The position numbers and the translations under genes are program-made. Positions 24,637-33,943 of a stretch of DNA of 41,859 nt are shown here, in pieces; position 1 is the stretch's first letter, and each line of letters begins with the position of its first letter. A model generated the notes under the pieces. It saw only the letters and a list, made by a program, of their open reading frames with translations. It had not been told where the DNA came from and ran no database searches. The DNA comes from an uncultured Clostridia bacterium (GTDB taxonomy: Bacteria; Bacillota; Clostridia; Lachnospirales; Bianqueaceae), in NCBI GenBank assembly GCA_944376225.1, contig CALWBZ010000123.1:1-41859 (forward strand). Direction: 5' to 3'.

Positions 24637-26762
24637 CGAAAAAAGCAAAGAAACTGACCGTGATTGTGTTATCCTCCGTGTTATGTCTGTCCCTAATTGC
24701 CGGGGGAATCGCCTGGATGGCGGGAAACCGGAACAGTAATCTGACGGCAAAGGTGATTCCGGTGATGAACGTGGCCACGGGGTATTGGGATAACGACACG
24801 AGTTACGGCTATGTACAGTCGGGGTATTCTCAAAGGATACTGGCAGGTACGGAGCAGCAGGTGCAAGAATTTTATGTGAAAGAGGGAGATTCGGTACAGA
24901 TCGGGGATCCCATCCTAAGCTATGATCCCACGGCCATTCAGTTGGAAGTAGAGAGACAGGAACTGAATATCGATTCGATGGACGTGAGGATGGATCGTTT
25001 ATATCGAGAGTTAAACGAACTGAAAAATACGAAACCTTCCGATGCCAGCGCGCTCAGCGCGATCTTTATGGGGAGCGAGGGATCCGTACAGGAACCGACG
25101 TTGTCGGAAGAGTCCACCCAACCGGAGGAGTCTCCCGGTGAGGAGACCAGTGTAACGGAGGAGTCTTCGAGGCCTCAGGAATCCTCCGGGGATGAATCTT
25201 CCCAGCCGGCGGAGTCTTCCGGTGAAGAGTCCTCAGCAGAAGAATCGAGTCTGCCGGAAGAGTCCTCGGCAGAGGAATCGAGTCTGCCGGAAGAATCTTC
25301 GTCAGAAGAATCGAGCCAGCCGGAAGAGTCTTCGTCAGAAGAATCGAGCCAGCCGGAAGAATCTTCGTCAGAAGAATCGAGCCAGCCGGAAGAATCTTCC
25401 GGGGAAGAATCCAGTGCGCCGGAGGAAGAACCGGAGCCGACAGAGCAGGAGCCGATTACGGTATTGACGGATGAGAGCGAACCCTATGCGGGCTCGGGTA
25501 CGGTACAGGATCCCTACCGGTACCGAATCGCGCAGAACGCGAAATTGATGCAGAGTTTCTATGAGAGATGGATCGGCTTGGATCCGGTATATTGCGTGTT
25601 TGAGAAAAACAAACTGGACGACCCGGAAGAAGGGATTCAGTATGCTTGGTATATGAGCACGGAAGGCCTTTCGGCTCCCGAGAAAATCGAGATCTGGGAC
25701 CTGGGGGTTTATCTGACCTCCATCGACGATCTGTCGATGATCTTGGCGGTAGCCCAGGAGGAATTGCCGAAAGAAATGGTCCTGTCCATGAATCTCATGG
25801 TCTATATGGAAAACGTGAAGACGATAACCGTGGTGGGCAGCGAGATCCTGACGGAGCTGCCTGTGGAAGAGGGAAAGATTAATCTGACGCTGAGTAAAGG
25901 CGGCATATTTAATCTGTACGGACAACAGGAACAGCCACCGGAAGAATCTTCAGGAGAAGACTCCATGCCGGAAGAATCCTATCCGGAAGAACCGATTCCC
26001 GAGCCGGAACCCATGCCGGATCCCGAACCCCAGGGACCGACTAAAGAAGAATTAGAGCGTCAGATCCGGGAAAAAGAGCTGGAAATCCGCGATCTGGAAC
26101 TGAGCCGGAAGATGGCCGAACTGGAGCTTGAGAAGACCCGTAAAAAGTTGGAGAATACGGTGGTTCGCAGTACCGTCAACGGAAAAGTAACCGCGGTTAC
26201 TCCGGACGGCGCCCTGGTCGGTATGCCCGTCGCCGTAGTGACCGGAGACGAGGGGTTCTATGTGACCGGCGTGATGAGTGAGTTTAACCTGGAACAGGTG
26301 CAGGTGGGACAAAAGGTAAGCGGCATGTCCTGGATGACCGGCATGTCCTACGAAGGGACGGTAACGGAAGTAGGAGAATTTCCCACCGATCCCCAGGGCT
26401 GGAGCAGCAGGGATAACATGAATGCTTCGTACTATCCCTTTACCGTCTACTTCGACGACTACAGCGCGTTGGAAGAGGGGGAGTCCATTGAATTGACACT
26501 GACGCCCAATGTTTCATCCGAGGACACATTCTGCATACCGAAGATGTATATCCGCGAGGAAAACGGTCGAAGTTATGTTTTGGCGGATCGAGACGGAGTA
26601 TTAGAGAAACGTTTCATCGAGTTGGGACGTATGCTGGACGGAGGGTACTATATGGAAGTCTTAAGCGGACTGACAATGGAGGATTCCATCGCTTTTCCAT
26701 ACGGCAAGGCCGCCCAGGAGGGAGTGAAGACGAGTCCCGCGGATGACGGGCTGTTGATGTAG
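24633..26762 (+). CDS. HlyD-like membrane-fusion protein with Ser/Glu repeat tract and inserted domain
   Basis: The 709-residue protein is a second adaptor of the exporter but far longer than the usual 350-420 residues. A transmembrane anchor (about residues 9-28) is followed by the first lipoyl half (QEFYVKEGDSVQIGDPILSYDP) and a helix. A Ser/Glu/Pro-rich tract (about residues 150-275) contains six 11-residue repeats of the ESSQPEESSSE type. An unrecognised region (about 273-425) starts with AGSGTVQDPYRY, then comes a second Pro/Glu linker, a coiled coil (ELERQIREKELEIRDLELS), the second lipoyl half (VVRSTVNGKVTAV) and beta-barrel domains. The insertion thus lies in the helical hairpin. It overlaps the ATPase gene by 4 bases and is followed by the permease gene. 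Confidence 0.85.
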   Translation: MTKKAKKLTVIVLSSVLCLSLIAGGIAWMAGNRNSNLTAKVIPVMNVATGYWDNDTSYGYVQSGYSQRILAGTEQQVQEFYVKEGDSVQIGDPILSYDPTAIQLEVERQELNIDSMDVRMDRLYRELNELKNTKPSDASALSAIFMGSEGSVQEPTLSEESTQPEESPGEETSVTEESSRPQESSGDESSQPAESSGEESSAEESSLPEESSAEESSLPEESSSEESSQPEESSSEESSQPEESSSEESSQPEESSGEESSAPEEEPEPTEQEPITVLTDESEPYAGSGTVQDPYRYRIAQNAKLMQSFYERWIGLDPVYCVFEKNKLDDPEEGIQYAWYMSTEGLSAPEKIEIWDLGVYLTSIDDLSMILAVAQEELPKEMVLSMNLMVYMENVKTITVVGSEILTELPVEEGKINLTLSKGGIFNLYGQQEQPPEESSGEDSMPEESYPEEPIPEPEPMPDPEPQGPTKEELERQIREKELEIRDLELSRKMAELELEKTRKKLENTVVRSTVNGKVTAVTPDGALVGMPVAVVTGDEGFYVTGVMSEFNLEQVQVGQKVSGMSWMTGMSYEGTVTEVGEFPTDPQGWSSRDNMNASYYPFTVYFDDYSALEEGESIELTLTPNVSSEDTFCIPKMYIREENGRSYVLADRDGVLEKRFIELGRMLDGGYYMEVLSGLTMEDSIAFPYGKAAQEGVKTSPADDGLLM
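25242..25439 (+). repeat. Six tandem 33-bp repeats inside the adaptor gene
   Basis: Units begin at 25242, 25275, 25308, 25341, 25374 and 25407, exactly 33 bp apart, each starting GAAT and encoding 11 residues. The units from 25308 and 25341 are almost identical at the DNA level, which suggests recent slippage or unequal crossover. The reading frame is kept because 33 is a multiple of 3. Looser copies lie upstream from about 25108. Confidence 0.92.
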
Positions 26763-26773
26763 GAGAGGGCTAT

Positions 26774-28042
26774 ATGATAGAAAACATTCGATTATCTTTT
26801 CAGGGGATCTGGTCCCATAAGATGCGGTCGATCCTTACGATGCTGGGCATTATCATCGGGATCGCGGCCATCATTACCATCGTTTCCACCATAAAGGGGA
26901 CAAACGAACAGATCAAAGAAAACATCATCGGTTCCGGTAATAACGCGGTTGTGGTACGGCTTTATGAAGGAAGTTCCACACTGGAACCCCAGTATTCCAC
27001 GATTCCCGATCGGTTCCAGCCGATTACGGAGGATGTGCTTCAGGAGATCCGAGAGATTCCCGAGGTGGCTGAGGCTTCTCTGGTACTGCAAAGGAGCGTC
27101 TACGAGGGCGTTTTTCACCTGAGTACGGGGCTGACGAACGGCTACGTCATGGGGGTGGATGAGAACTATTTTGACGTATACGATTATATACCGGTGCAGG
27201 GGAGACTCTTTTCCGGACGAGATTTTGACGGGACGAGAAAAGTCGCGATTCTGGATCAGGGGGCCGCGGACGCCCTGTTTCCCGCGGAGGAGCCCCTGGG
27301 GAAGACCATCGAACTGGAAGGGGAACCCTTTGTGATCATCGGGATCGTGATGCAGTCCGACGCCTTCCAGCCGGATATTCAGACGGAAGAGGATTATTAT
27401 ACCTATTATTATCAGAACGGAATGGGCAGGGTTTTTATCCCCGGTAAGGCCTGGCCCATCGTGTATCGTTACGACGAGCCCCAGATGGTGGCGCTTAGGG
27501 CTACCAGCACGGAGGATATGACCCAGGCGGGGAAAAAGACGGCGGACCTTTTGAATCAGCGTGCGGGGGTCAGCGAAACGGATACCACGCAGACGGTACT
27601 GTATAAGAGTCCGGACCTGCTGCAGCAGGCCAAGAACCTGCAGGATCTGAGCGCGGCCACGAACCAGCAGCTCATCTGGATCGCCAGTATCTCCCTTTTG
27701 GTCGGAGGAATCGGCGTGATGAATATCATGTTGGTTTCCGTCTCGGAACGCACCCGGGAGATCGGACTGAAAAAAGCGTTGGGCGCGCGGAAGCGTAAGA
27801 TCATGGGACAGTTTTTGACGGAAGCTTCCGTTCTAACAAGCCTGGGCGGAATACTGGGAGTGGTTCTGGGAATCGGGCTCTCACAGGTCGTGTCTCGGAT
27901 CTCGGACGCGCCGGTAGCTATCAGCGTGCCGGCCATCGTGTTGTCCGTCCTGTTTTCCATGGCGGTGGGCATTATCTTTGGTCTGCTGCCGTCGATCAAA
28001 GCGGCGAATCTGAATCCCATCGAGGCCCTGCGAAGAGAGTAA
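26774..28042 (+). CDS. MacB-like ABC transporter permease (FtsX family)
   Basis: The 422-residue permease has the MacB layout: an N-terminal transmembrane segment (SILTMLGIIIGIAAIITIVST, near residues 17-40), a large extracytoplasmic periplasmic-core domain (about 45-290), and three C-terminal transmembrane segments (about 297-320, 345-370, 385-408). The cytoplasmic signature SERTREIGLKKALGARKRKI, which contacts the ATPase, is present after the second segment, and the end PSIKAANLNPIEALRRE is typical. AGGAGAGGG precedes the ATG. It is the last gene of the exporter operon; no clear terminator lies before the SNF2 gene. Confidence 0.93.
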   Translation: MIENIRLSFQGIWSHKMRSILTMLGIIIGIAAIITIVSTIKGTNEQIKENIIGSGNNAVVVRLYEGSSTLEPQYSTIPDRFQPITEDVLQEIREIPEVAEASLVLQRSVYEGVFHLSTGLTNGYVMGVDENYFDVYDYIPVQGRLFSGRDFDGTRKVAILDQGAADALFPAEEPLGKTIELEGEPFVIIGIVMQSDAFQPDIQTEEDYYTYYYQNGMGRVFIPGKAWPIVYRYDEPQMVALRATSTEDMTQAGKKTADLLNQRAGVSETDTTQTVLYKSPDLLQQAKNLQDLSAATNQQLIWIASISLLVGGIGVMNIMLVSVSERTREIGLKKALGARKRKIMGQFLTEASVLTSLGGILGVVLGIGLSQVVSRISDAPVAISVPAIVLSVLFSMAVGIIFGLLPSIKAANLNPIEALRRE

Positions 28043-28076
28043 GGCCCGTAAGGGAAGGAAGCGAGGAGATGTGCGG

Positions 28077-30986
28077 ATGGATGAAGAGGTAAGACAGGAC
28101 GAAGAGCAGGAAGAAAAGCTGACTTCGGAATACGGCAGAGAGATCCTGCGTACCTATGCCCTGAAAGATAATATGCACTATTTTCAGGGAAAGAGCGCGG
28201 GGAAGATTCGACTCGTACCCGTTCTTCATTTTCGGCAGCATGAATCTTGGGCAGAATTTAAGATTGGTATGAATACCCTGTACGTCCTTCGGGATGTACA
28301 GGGATTTGTCCATCAGCTGGAACGCCATGCCAGAGTGCGCTATGGAAAGAAATTGGAGGTTCTCCTGGACCGCGGCGTGTTTAGTGAGGAATCGGTTCCT
28401 ATCGTGGATTTTGTGGCGCGGGCGGTAAGAGAATTGTCCCGGATGGAGAGTCCGCTGCTTCAAAGGGATCCGAGAAAACTCTTTCTTACGCCCCGGCTGT
28501 TGGATGAGTTGTTAGGACTTAGGGAAAAAGAGGAGATCTTGGTACATACGGGGCATATCCGGTCGATGGGCGTCCTATCGGAGGATCCGAGGCTCGATGT
28601 ATGGATACAGCGGCAGGAAGGCGGGGTCCTCCTGCAAAGCGAATTCTTTGAACTGATGGAAGGAGCGGATCGACTGATCATACAGAGCGGGGATTTCGTA
28701 TATCGATGCGGCGAGGAATACAGTCATCAGATGGGAGCCTTTCTGAATTATAGCGCGAAGGCGCCGGGACAGCAGTTTTTCGTGGCAGACTCGGATCTTC
28801 CCGTCTTGGTCACCGCGCTTCTTCCTACTTTGCAAAGATACTGCAATGTGGAGATGGAGGAGGGGACGCTGGCGGAGTTCATGCCGGAACCGGCCCAAGT
28901 TCAGATCTATATCGAGGAGGGGACGGCAGATCTTTTGGAGTGCAGGATTGAAACTTCTTACGGAGAAAAAACCTACAATGTGTTCGAGCCGGTTCGATTA
29001 GGTGACACTTATCGAGACATCGCTAAGGAATCAGCGGCGCTTACGGTAGTACGGCATTTCTTCCCGGAGATCAGGCGAAAGGAACGCCGATTCGGTATGA
29101 AGTCGGAAGAAGATCTCTTTGATTTCCTGGAGGAAGGTCAACAGGCGCTTTCTCGGGTGGGGCAGGTGTATGTGTCCGAAGCCTTGCGCAAATGGAAGGT
29201 GCGAAGCGCTCCCCGTCTTCAGGCGGGAATCTCGCTCCGCAATGATCTATTGAGTCTCAAGATCCTCTCGGAAGACCTGCCTTTTGAGGAGATAGGAGAA
29301 TTATTAGCGAATTATCAGGAGAAGAAACGGTTTTTCAGGCTGCGGGGAGGGGACTTTATTCGTCTGGAGGACAATTCGCTGTCGGCGCTGTCAGAGATTT
29401 TAGACGGATTGCATCTGGGGACGGAGGATCTGCGTTCGGGAGAGATTCTGCTTCCCAGATACCGGGCTTCTTATCTGAACGAGGTATTGCAGGATGGAAC
29501 CGAAGGTCTGAAGGTGACAAGGGAAGGGGACTTTCAAGAATTGATTCATGCCCTCAAACCTGTGCGGGAGACGTATTATCCGGCGCCCCAAGCGATGGAG
29601 CAGACCCTTCGGGAATACCAAAAGGCAGGATATCAATGGATGAGGACTTTGGATTCCATGGGATTCGGCGGTATTTTGGCGGACGATATGGGCCTGGGAA
29701 AAACCGTCCAGGTGATTGCCCTCATCCTGGCCTACCGGACGGAAGAGAAAGAGCGTCAGGAACCGGCATTGATCGTATGCCCGGCATCTTTAATCTATAA
29801 TTGGCAGAGCGAGATGAAAAGGTTCGCGCCCCAGCTCTCCCAGATCGTGATCGCCGGAAGCGTGCAGGAAAGGGAGAGTCTCCTGGAGCAGGCATGGCAG
29901 ACGCCGGGATGCGTGCTGATCACTTCCTATGATCTTCTCAAAAGGGATCTGGCCCGGTATCAGGACCATGTGTTCCGCTATCAGTTTCTCGACGAGGCGC
30001 AGATGATCAAGAATCATGCGACGAAGGCGGCCAGAGCGGTGAAAAAAGTGCAGGCTCTCAGCCGTTTTGCCCTTACCGGTACGCCTATTGAGAACCGTTT
30101 GAGCGAGTTGTGGAGTATTTTTGACTTTCTTATGCCGGGAATGTTGTTTAGCTATGCACGTTTTCAAAAAGAGTTTGAAGGCCCCATCGTTCGGGAGGGG
30201 GACGCGCGGGCGACGGAGCGGTTAAGGAGGCTGACAAGGCCGTTTGTGCTGCGGCGGCTGAAGGCCGACGTCCTGAAAGAACTGCCGGATAAGAACGAAA
30301 TCACAATTTACGCGGCGATGGAAGAAGAGCAGCGGAAGCTGTATGACGCCAACGTATGGAGCCTAAAGAGCTCCCTGGCATATGAAAATCAGGGAAACAT
30401 GCAGATTCTCGCGGCGCTGGTTCGTCTGCGCCAGGTCTGCTGCGATCCGGAACTGGTATACGAGAACTACAGAGGAGGATCCGCGAAGAAAGACGCCTGT
30501 ATGGAACTTTTGCGGGAGGCCGTGGGAGGCGGGCATAAGGTGTTGGTGTTTTCTCAATTTACCTCCATGTTGACTCTCCTGGCGAAAAAACTGGATGAAG
30601 AGAAAATATCTTATTATATGCTGACAGGGACGGTCGCCAAAGAAAAGAGGGCGGAACTCGTCAGAAGGTTTCATATGGACGATACGCCGGTATTTTTAAT
30701 TTCCTTAAAGGCCGGGGGAACGGGATTGAATCTGACGGCGGCGGATATCGTCATCCATTATGATCCCTGGTGGAACCTGGCGGCCCAGAATCAGGCCACG
30801 GATCGGGCCCACAGAATCGGACAAAAGCATAAGGTGACGGTTTTTCGTCTGATCGCCAAGGACACCATTGAAGAACGCATCCTGGAAATGCAGGAAGCCA
30901 AGCGCGAGCTGTCCGACCAGATCATTACGGAGGAAGGATTTTCAAAAGAGCTCCTGACGCCGGAGGCGCTTCGAAGGCTCCTATAA
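28077..30986 (+). CDS. SNF2-family DEAD/DEAH-type helicase
   Basis: The 969-residue protein is a Swi2/Snf2-type ATPase that would move along or remodel DNA-protein complexes. About 500 N-terminal residues match the bacterial SNF2-associated region in layout, then comes the helicase core: motif I ADDMGLGKTVQ near residue 536, motif II DEAQ near 639, motif III LTGTPIENRLSELWSIFDFL, and in the second RecA domain VFSQFTSML, SLKAGGTGLNLTAAD and QATDRAHRIGQ near 906. I see no N-terminal SWIM zinc finger (CxC...CxH), which many clostridial relatives carry. GAGGAG lies 8 bases before ATG 28077; GTG 28071 is too close to it. It is 34 bases after the exporter permease, probably incidental. Specific role unknown. 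Confidence 0.9.
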   Translation: MDEEVRQDEEQEEKLTSEYGREILRTYALKDNMHYFQGKSAGKIRLVPVLHFRQHESWAEFKIGMNTLYVLRDVQGFVHQLERHARVRYGKKLEVLLDRGVFSEESVPIVDFVARAVRELSRMESPLLQRDPRKLFLTPRLLDELLGLREKEEILVHTGHIRSMGVLSEDPRLDVWIQRQEGGVLLQSEFFELMEGADRLIIQSGDFVYRCGEEYSHQMGAFLNYSAKAPGQQFFVADSDLPVLVTALLPTLQRYCNVEMEEGTLAEFMPEPAQVQIYIEEGTADLLECRIETSYGEKTYNVFEPVRLGDTYRDIAKESAALTVVRHFFPEIRRKERRFGMKSEEDLFDFLEEGQQALSRVGQVYVSEALRKWKVRSAPRLQAGISLRNDLLSLKILSEDLPFEEIGELLANYQEKKRFFRLRGGDFIRLEDNSLSALSEILDGLHLGTEDLRSGEILLPRYRASYLNEVLQDGTEGLKVTREGDFQELIHALKPVRETYYPAPQAMEQTLREYQKAGYQWMRTLDSMGFGGILADDMGLGKTVQVIALILAYRTEEKERQEPALIVCPASLIYNWQSEMKRFAPQLSQIVIAGSVQERESLLEQAWQTPGCVLITSYDLLKRDLARYQDHVFRYQFLDEAQMIKNHATKAARAVKKVQALSRFALTGTPIENRLSELWSIFDFLMPGMLFSYARFQKEFEGPIVREGDARATERLRRLTRPFVLRRLKADVLKELPDKNEITIYAAMEEEQRKLYDANVWSLKSSLAYENQGNMQILAALVRLRQVCCDPELVYENYRGGSAKKDACMELLREAVGGGHKVLVFSQFTSMLTLLAKKLDEEKISYYMLTGTVAKEKRAELVRRFHMDDTPVFLISLKAGGTGLNLTAADIVIHYDPWWNLAAQNQATDRAHRIGQKHKVTVFRLIAKDTIEERILEMQEAKRELSDQIITEEGFSKELLTPEALRRLL

Positions 30987-31107
30987 TATTTATGAAAAAG
31001 ATTCCATTCAATTGCAGGAAATAAAGAAAATACTGCAAAAAATATGCGTGGGACGGACAAACGGCGTTTTTGTGACGAATTTTTTGCCGAAATGTGAATG
31101 CAAACTA

Positions 31108-31136
31108 TTGACAAGATGCAAAGAGATGGGTATAAT
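31108..31136 (+). promoter_or_regulatory. Promoter of oppA (perfect consensus)
   Basis: TTGACA (31108-31113) and TATAAT (31131-31136) are separated by 17 bases, a perfect sigma-A promoter. The leader of about 95 bases contains GCCGT/ACGGC and TTCGGC/GCCGAA stem-loops (31173-31216 region) before an AAGGAGG site. Upstream, 30987-31107 shows no gene and no convincing terminator. Confidence 0.9.
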
Positions 31137-31237
31137 ATCTTTGTTCCGCCGCAGAATAGAGGCAGCGGAATGCCGTAGATATAAAAACAACGGCGATTTC
31201 GGCCTGGAGCCGAAGAAAATAATAAGGAGGAAGAAGA

Positions 31238-33832
31238 ATGAAGAAGAAGTTTTTGGCTTTTCTTCTGGTTGCGGTTCTGGCGGTGTCCAGTGTGCTGACA
31301 GGCTGCGGCAGCGAGTCCGGCGATTCTAGCGCGGTGGATTCCAGCGCGGTAAACAGCACGGCGGATAGCGCTAACAGTACGGCAGATGAGAGCACCGCCG
31401 ACGAGAGTCAGGTGGATGATGTGGATTATGATCTGCCGACGACCGCCGGTACTTATACTTATAAGGACGCGGTAGGCGTATTGGCGACCAACTGGAACCC
31501 GCATACCTATCAGACAGCAGATGACGCCTATCCGGCGGATTTTCTCCGTGTGGGTCTGTACGGCTTCATTTACAATGATGAGCTGCATCCCGTAGAGGGG
31601 AAGGATCCCTATACTGGGTATGAGATTATTCCCGAGATGGCGGCCAGCGAGCCGGTGGATGTGACCGAGCAGGTTAAGGCCGAGCATCCGGAATTTAACA
31701 TTCCGGAATCCGCGACGGCGGGATTTGCCTATACCATCGATCTGAACGAGAACGCGGTATGGGAAGACGGAACTCCGATCAACGCGGATACCTATGTGTA
31801 CTCTATGCAGCAGCTTCTGAGGCCGGAGCTTCTGAACTATAGAGCGGCCGATTACTATTCCGGAGATCTGGTTATCGCCGGCGCGCAGAACTACGCCAAT
31901 CAGGGTCAGACTAAGATCGTTACTGTTGGCGAGGCGATGTCGAGCGTTGGTATGACTTCTATGGATGAGTTCCTGGCGGCCTATGGCGATCAGGTAGCTT
32001 ACATCAACTGGGACTATTCTTTTGGCGCCGCTTACGACTTCGAGAACTATCCCTTCGACGGCGCTACGGTGGATCAGACCGGACTGTGCCTGGAAGCCGA
32101 GGACGAGACGGTGGAATCTCCCCTGACCCTGAGCGAGATGTGGGTGTTCTATCCGCTGTGCTATGGCAGCGACGAGGCCAACATCGCCAGCGGACAGGCA
32201 TATTTCCTCGATGAGGTTTCTGTCAACTGGACTTATCCTTCCGATCTCAGCTTCGACACCGTCGGACTGTATAAGAGCGGAGATTATCAGATTACGATCG
32301 TATTTGGAAAGTCTCTGAGCGGTTTCAATCTGCTGTATAATCTGGCTTCCAACTGGATTGTATACGAGGAGATGTACGAGAGCTGCCTGAAGCAGGACGG
32401 CGACGTATGGACCTCTACCTACAACACCAGCGCGGATACCACGATCAGCTATGGACCTTATAAAATGACGGATTATCAGGCGGATAAGTCCATGCGTTTC
32501 GAGAAAAACGAGAACTGGTATGGTTATACCGACGGACAGCATCAGTATGTGGATCCGGTGGACGGACAGACCTATGACATGTATCAGACCACGGCCATCG
32601 ACTGTCAGGTAGTAGCTGAGGCCAGTACGCAGAAGATGATGTTCCTGCGGGGTGAGCTGATGCGTTACGGCCTGCAGGCGGACGATTTCGACACCTATCG
32701 CGCCAGTGATTACGCCTATTCTGAGCCTCAGGAAACGATCTACTTCCTGATCCTGAACGGGTATATGGACGCGATCGAGCAGCGTGAGGCCAGCAGCGGT
32801 TTTGATACGACGACGACGGATCTGCAGACCATGACTCTGGAGACTTTCCGCCGCGCGGTTGCGGTAACCTATGATAAGGAACTGTTTGCCAGCACCATAT
32901 CCCCGGCCCGTTCCGGCGCTTACGGCCTGATTGGTAACGCTTATCTGTATGATCCGGACAGCGGTTCCCGCTATCGTGATACGGATCAGGCGAAGCAGGC
33001 CCTGTGCGATTTCTATTCTGTAGATGTTTCTCAGTATTCGAGCCTTGATGAGGCGGTAGAGTCTATCACCGGTTATGATCCTGAGACCGCGAAGGAGCTT
33101 TATGCTCAGGCCTTTGACGAGGCGATCGCCGCCGGCTATATCACCGATGAGGACGGCGACGGCATCTCTGATCAGACCGTAACGATTGAATACGCTATGG
33201 CCGAAGACGATGATTTCATGACCCAGACCATCGACTATCTGAACGAGAAGATGGCGGAAGTGACCGAGGGAACTCCCTTTGAGGGCAAGATTAAGTTTGT
33301 GAAGTCCGCGCCTTACGGGAATGACTGGTCTAACAAGATTCGTCAGGGTATGAGCGATACGGTTCTGGCGGGTTGGAATGGTTCTGTTTTCAATCCCTTC
33401 AGCCTGACCGATCTGTATACCAATCCTTCCAAGCAGTATGACGCGAACTGGTTCGATGCTACTTCCGTCAGCCTGGAGATCGAGATTGACGGAACACCTG
33501 TGACCATGAATCTGAAGCAGTGGTCCGACGCGCTGAATGGTTCGACCGTAACCGTGAGCGGCGTGGAATACAACTTCGGGGAAGCTAGTACGGATATCGA
33601 GACTCGTCTGGAAATCTTGGCGGCGATCGAGGGACGTGTACTGCAGACCTACAACTATATTCCGATGCTGCAGAACGCTTCGATGTACTTGTTGACACAG
33701 CAGGTTTACTACGTATCCGAGGATTATAATCCGATTATGGCATACGGCGGAATCGCTTACATGAAGTACAACTACGATGACGCGGCTTGGGCTGAGTATG
33801 TATCTTCCCAGGGCGGAGAGCTGAAGTATTAA
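31238..33832 (+). CDS. oppA: Oligopeptide-type ABC transporter substrate-binding lipoprotein, unusually long
   Basis: The 864-residue protein is an SBP family 5 (OppA/DppA) binding lipoprotein. The signal peptide ends in lipobox LTGC, so Cys23 would be lipidated, followed by a Ser/Ala/Asp-rich linker. Family features include NWNPHTYQ near the start of the mature domain, FAYTIDLNENAVWEDGTPINADTYVYSMQ and YGPYKMTDYQ. It is much longer than the usual 520-600 residues. Arginine codons are mostly CGT/CGC, unlike the CGG/AGA-rich neighbours, which suggests high expression, as does the perfect promoter. Peptide is the likely ligand class but is inference. A strong terminator lies between it and oppB, typical where the binding protein is made in excess. 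Confidence 0.9.
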   Translation: MKKKFLAFLLVAVLAVSSVLTGCGSESGDSSAVDSSAVNSTADSANSTADESTADESQVDDVDYDLPTTAGTYTYKDAVGVLATNWNPHTYQTADDAYPADFLRVGLYGFIYNDELHPVEGKDPYTGYEIIPEMAASEPVDVTEQVKAEHPEFNIPESATAGFAYTIDLNENAVWEDGTPINADTYVYSMQQLLRPELLNYRAADYYSGDLVIAGAQNYANQGQTKIVTVGEAMSSVGMTSMDEFLAAYGDQVAYINWDYSFGAAYDFENYPFDGATVDQTGLCLEAEDETVESPLTLSEMWVFYPLCYGSDEANIASGQAYFLDEVSVNWTYPSDLSFDTVGLYKSGDYQITIVFGKSLSGFNLLYNLASNWIVYEEMYESCLKQDGDVWTSTYNTSADTTISYGPYKMTDYQADKSMRFEKNENWYGYTDGQHQYVDPVDGQTYDMYQTTAIDCQVVAEASTQKMMFLRGELMRYGLQADDFDTYRASDYAYSEPQETIYFLILNGYMDAIEQREASSGFDTTTTDLQTMTLETFRRAVAVTYDKELFASTISPARSGAYGLIGNAYLYDPDSGSRYRDTDQAKQALCDFYSVDVSQYSSLDEAVESITGYDPETAKELYAQAFDEAIAAGYITDEDGDGISDQTVTIEYAMAEDDDFMTQTIDYLNEKMAEVTEGTPFEGKIKFVKSAPYGNDWSNKIRQGMSDTVLAGWNGSVFNPFSLTDLYTNPSKQYDANWFDATSVSLEIEIDGTPVTMNLKQWSDALNGSTVTVSGVEYNFGEASTDIETRLEILAAIEGRVLQTYNYIPMLQNASMYLLTQQVYYVSEDYNPIMAYGGIAYMKYNYDDAAWAEYVSSQGGELKY

Positions 33833-33853
33833 TCGGTTTTGGTAAAATCAGAA

Positions 33854-33897
33854 CAATGCGGCCGGCCTTTACGGCGCGGCCGCATTGCTTCATTTTT
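33854..33897 (+). terminator. Terminator after oppA
   Basis: CAATGCGGCCG (33854-33864) pairs perfectly with CGGCCGCATTG (33877-33887), with an inner GCC/GGC pairing, followed by CTTCATTTTT. Partial read-through would lower the permease genes relative to oppA. Confidence 0.85.
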
Positions 33898-33907
33898 AGG
33901 AGCTAGT

Positions 33908-33943
33908 AAAATATTGCCGGATCCGGAGGTCCTGCAATATTTT
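33908..33943 (+). other. Second inverted repeat between oppA and oppB
   Basis: AAAATATTGC (33908-33917) pairs perfectly with GCAATATTTT (33934-33943), and GGA/TCC pair inside. The T-tract is within the stem and weak beyond it. It may be a second attenuator, an mRNA-stability element or a protein-binding site. No clear promoter is seen before oppB. Confidence 0.6.

Noticed and set aside
25242..25439. Regular 33-bp repeats as a CRISPR array
   Set aside because: The units are directly adjacent without spacers and encode an in-frame peptide repeat; no cas genes are present.
25192..25467. Arg/Lys-rich open frame over the repeats in another frame
   Set aside because: It is the out-of-frame reading of the Ser/Glu repeat and has no ribosome binding site.
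28077..30986. SNF2 helicase as part of a phage-defence island
   Set aside because: No methylase, nuclease, DISARM/BREX-type or toxin genes are adjacent; neighbours are transporters.
30791..32542. Long reverse-strand open frame (583 codons) opposite the SNF2 end and oppA
   Set aside because: It crosses a promoter and intergenic region, has no ribosome binding site and no family resemblance, and arises from the codon bias of the well-supported oppA gene.
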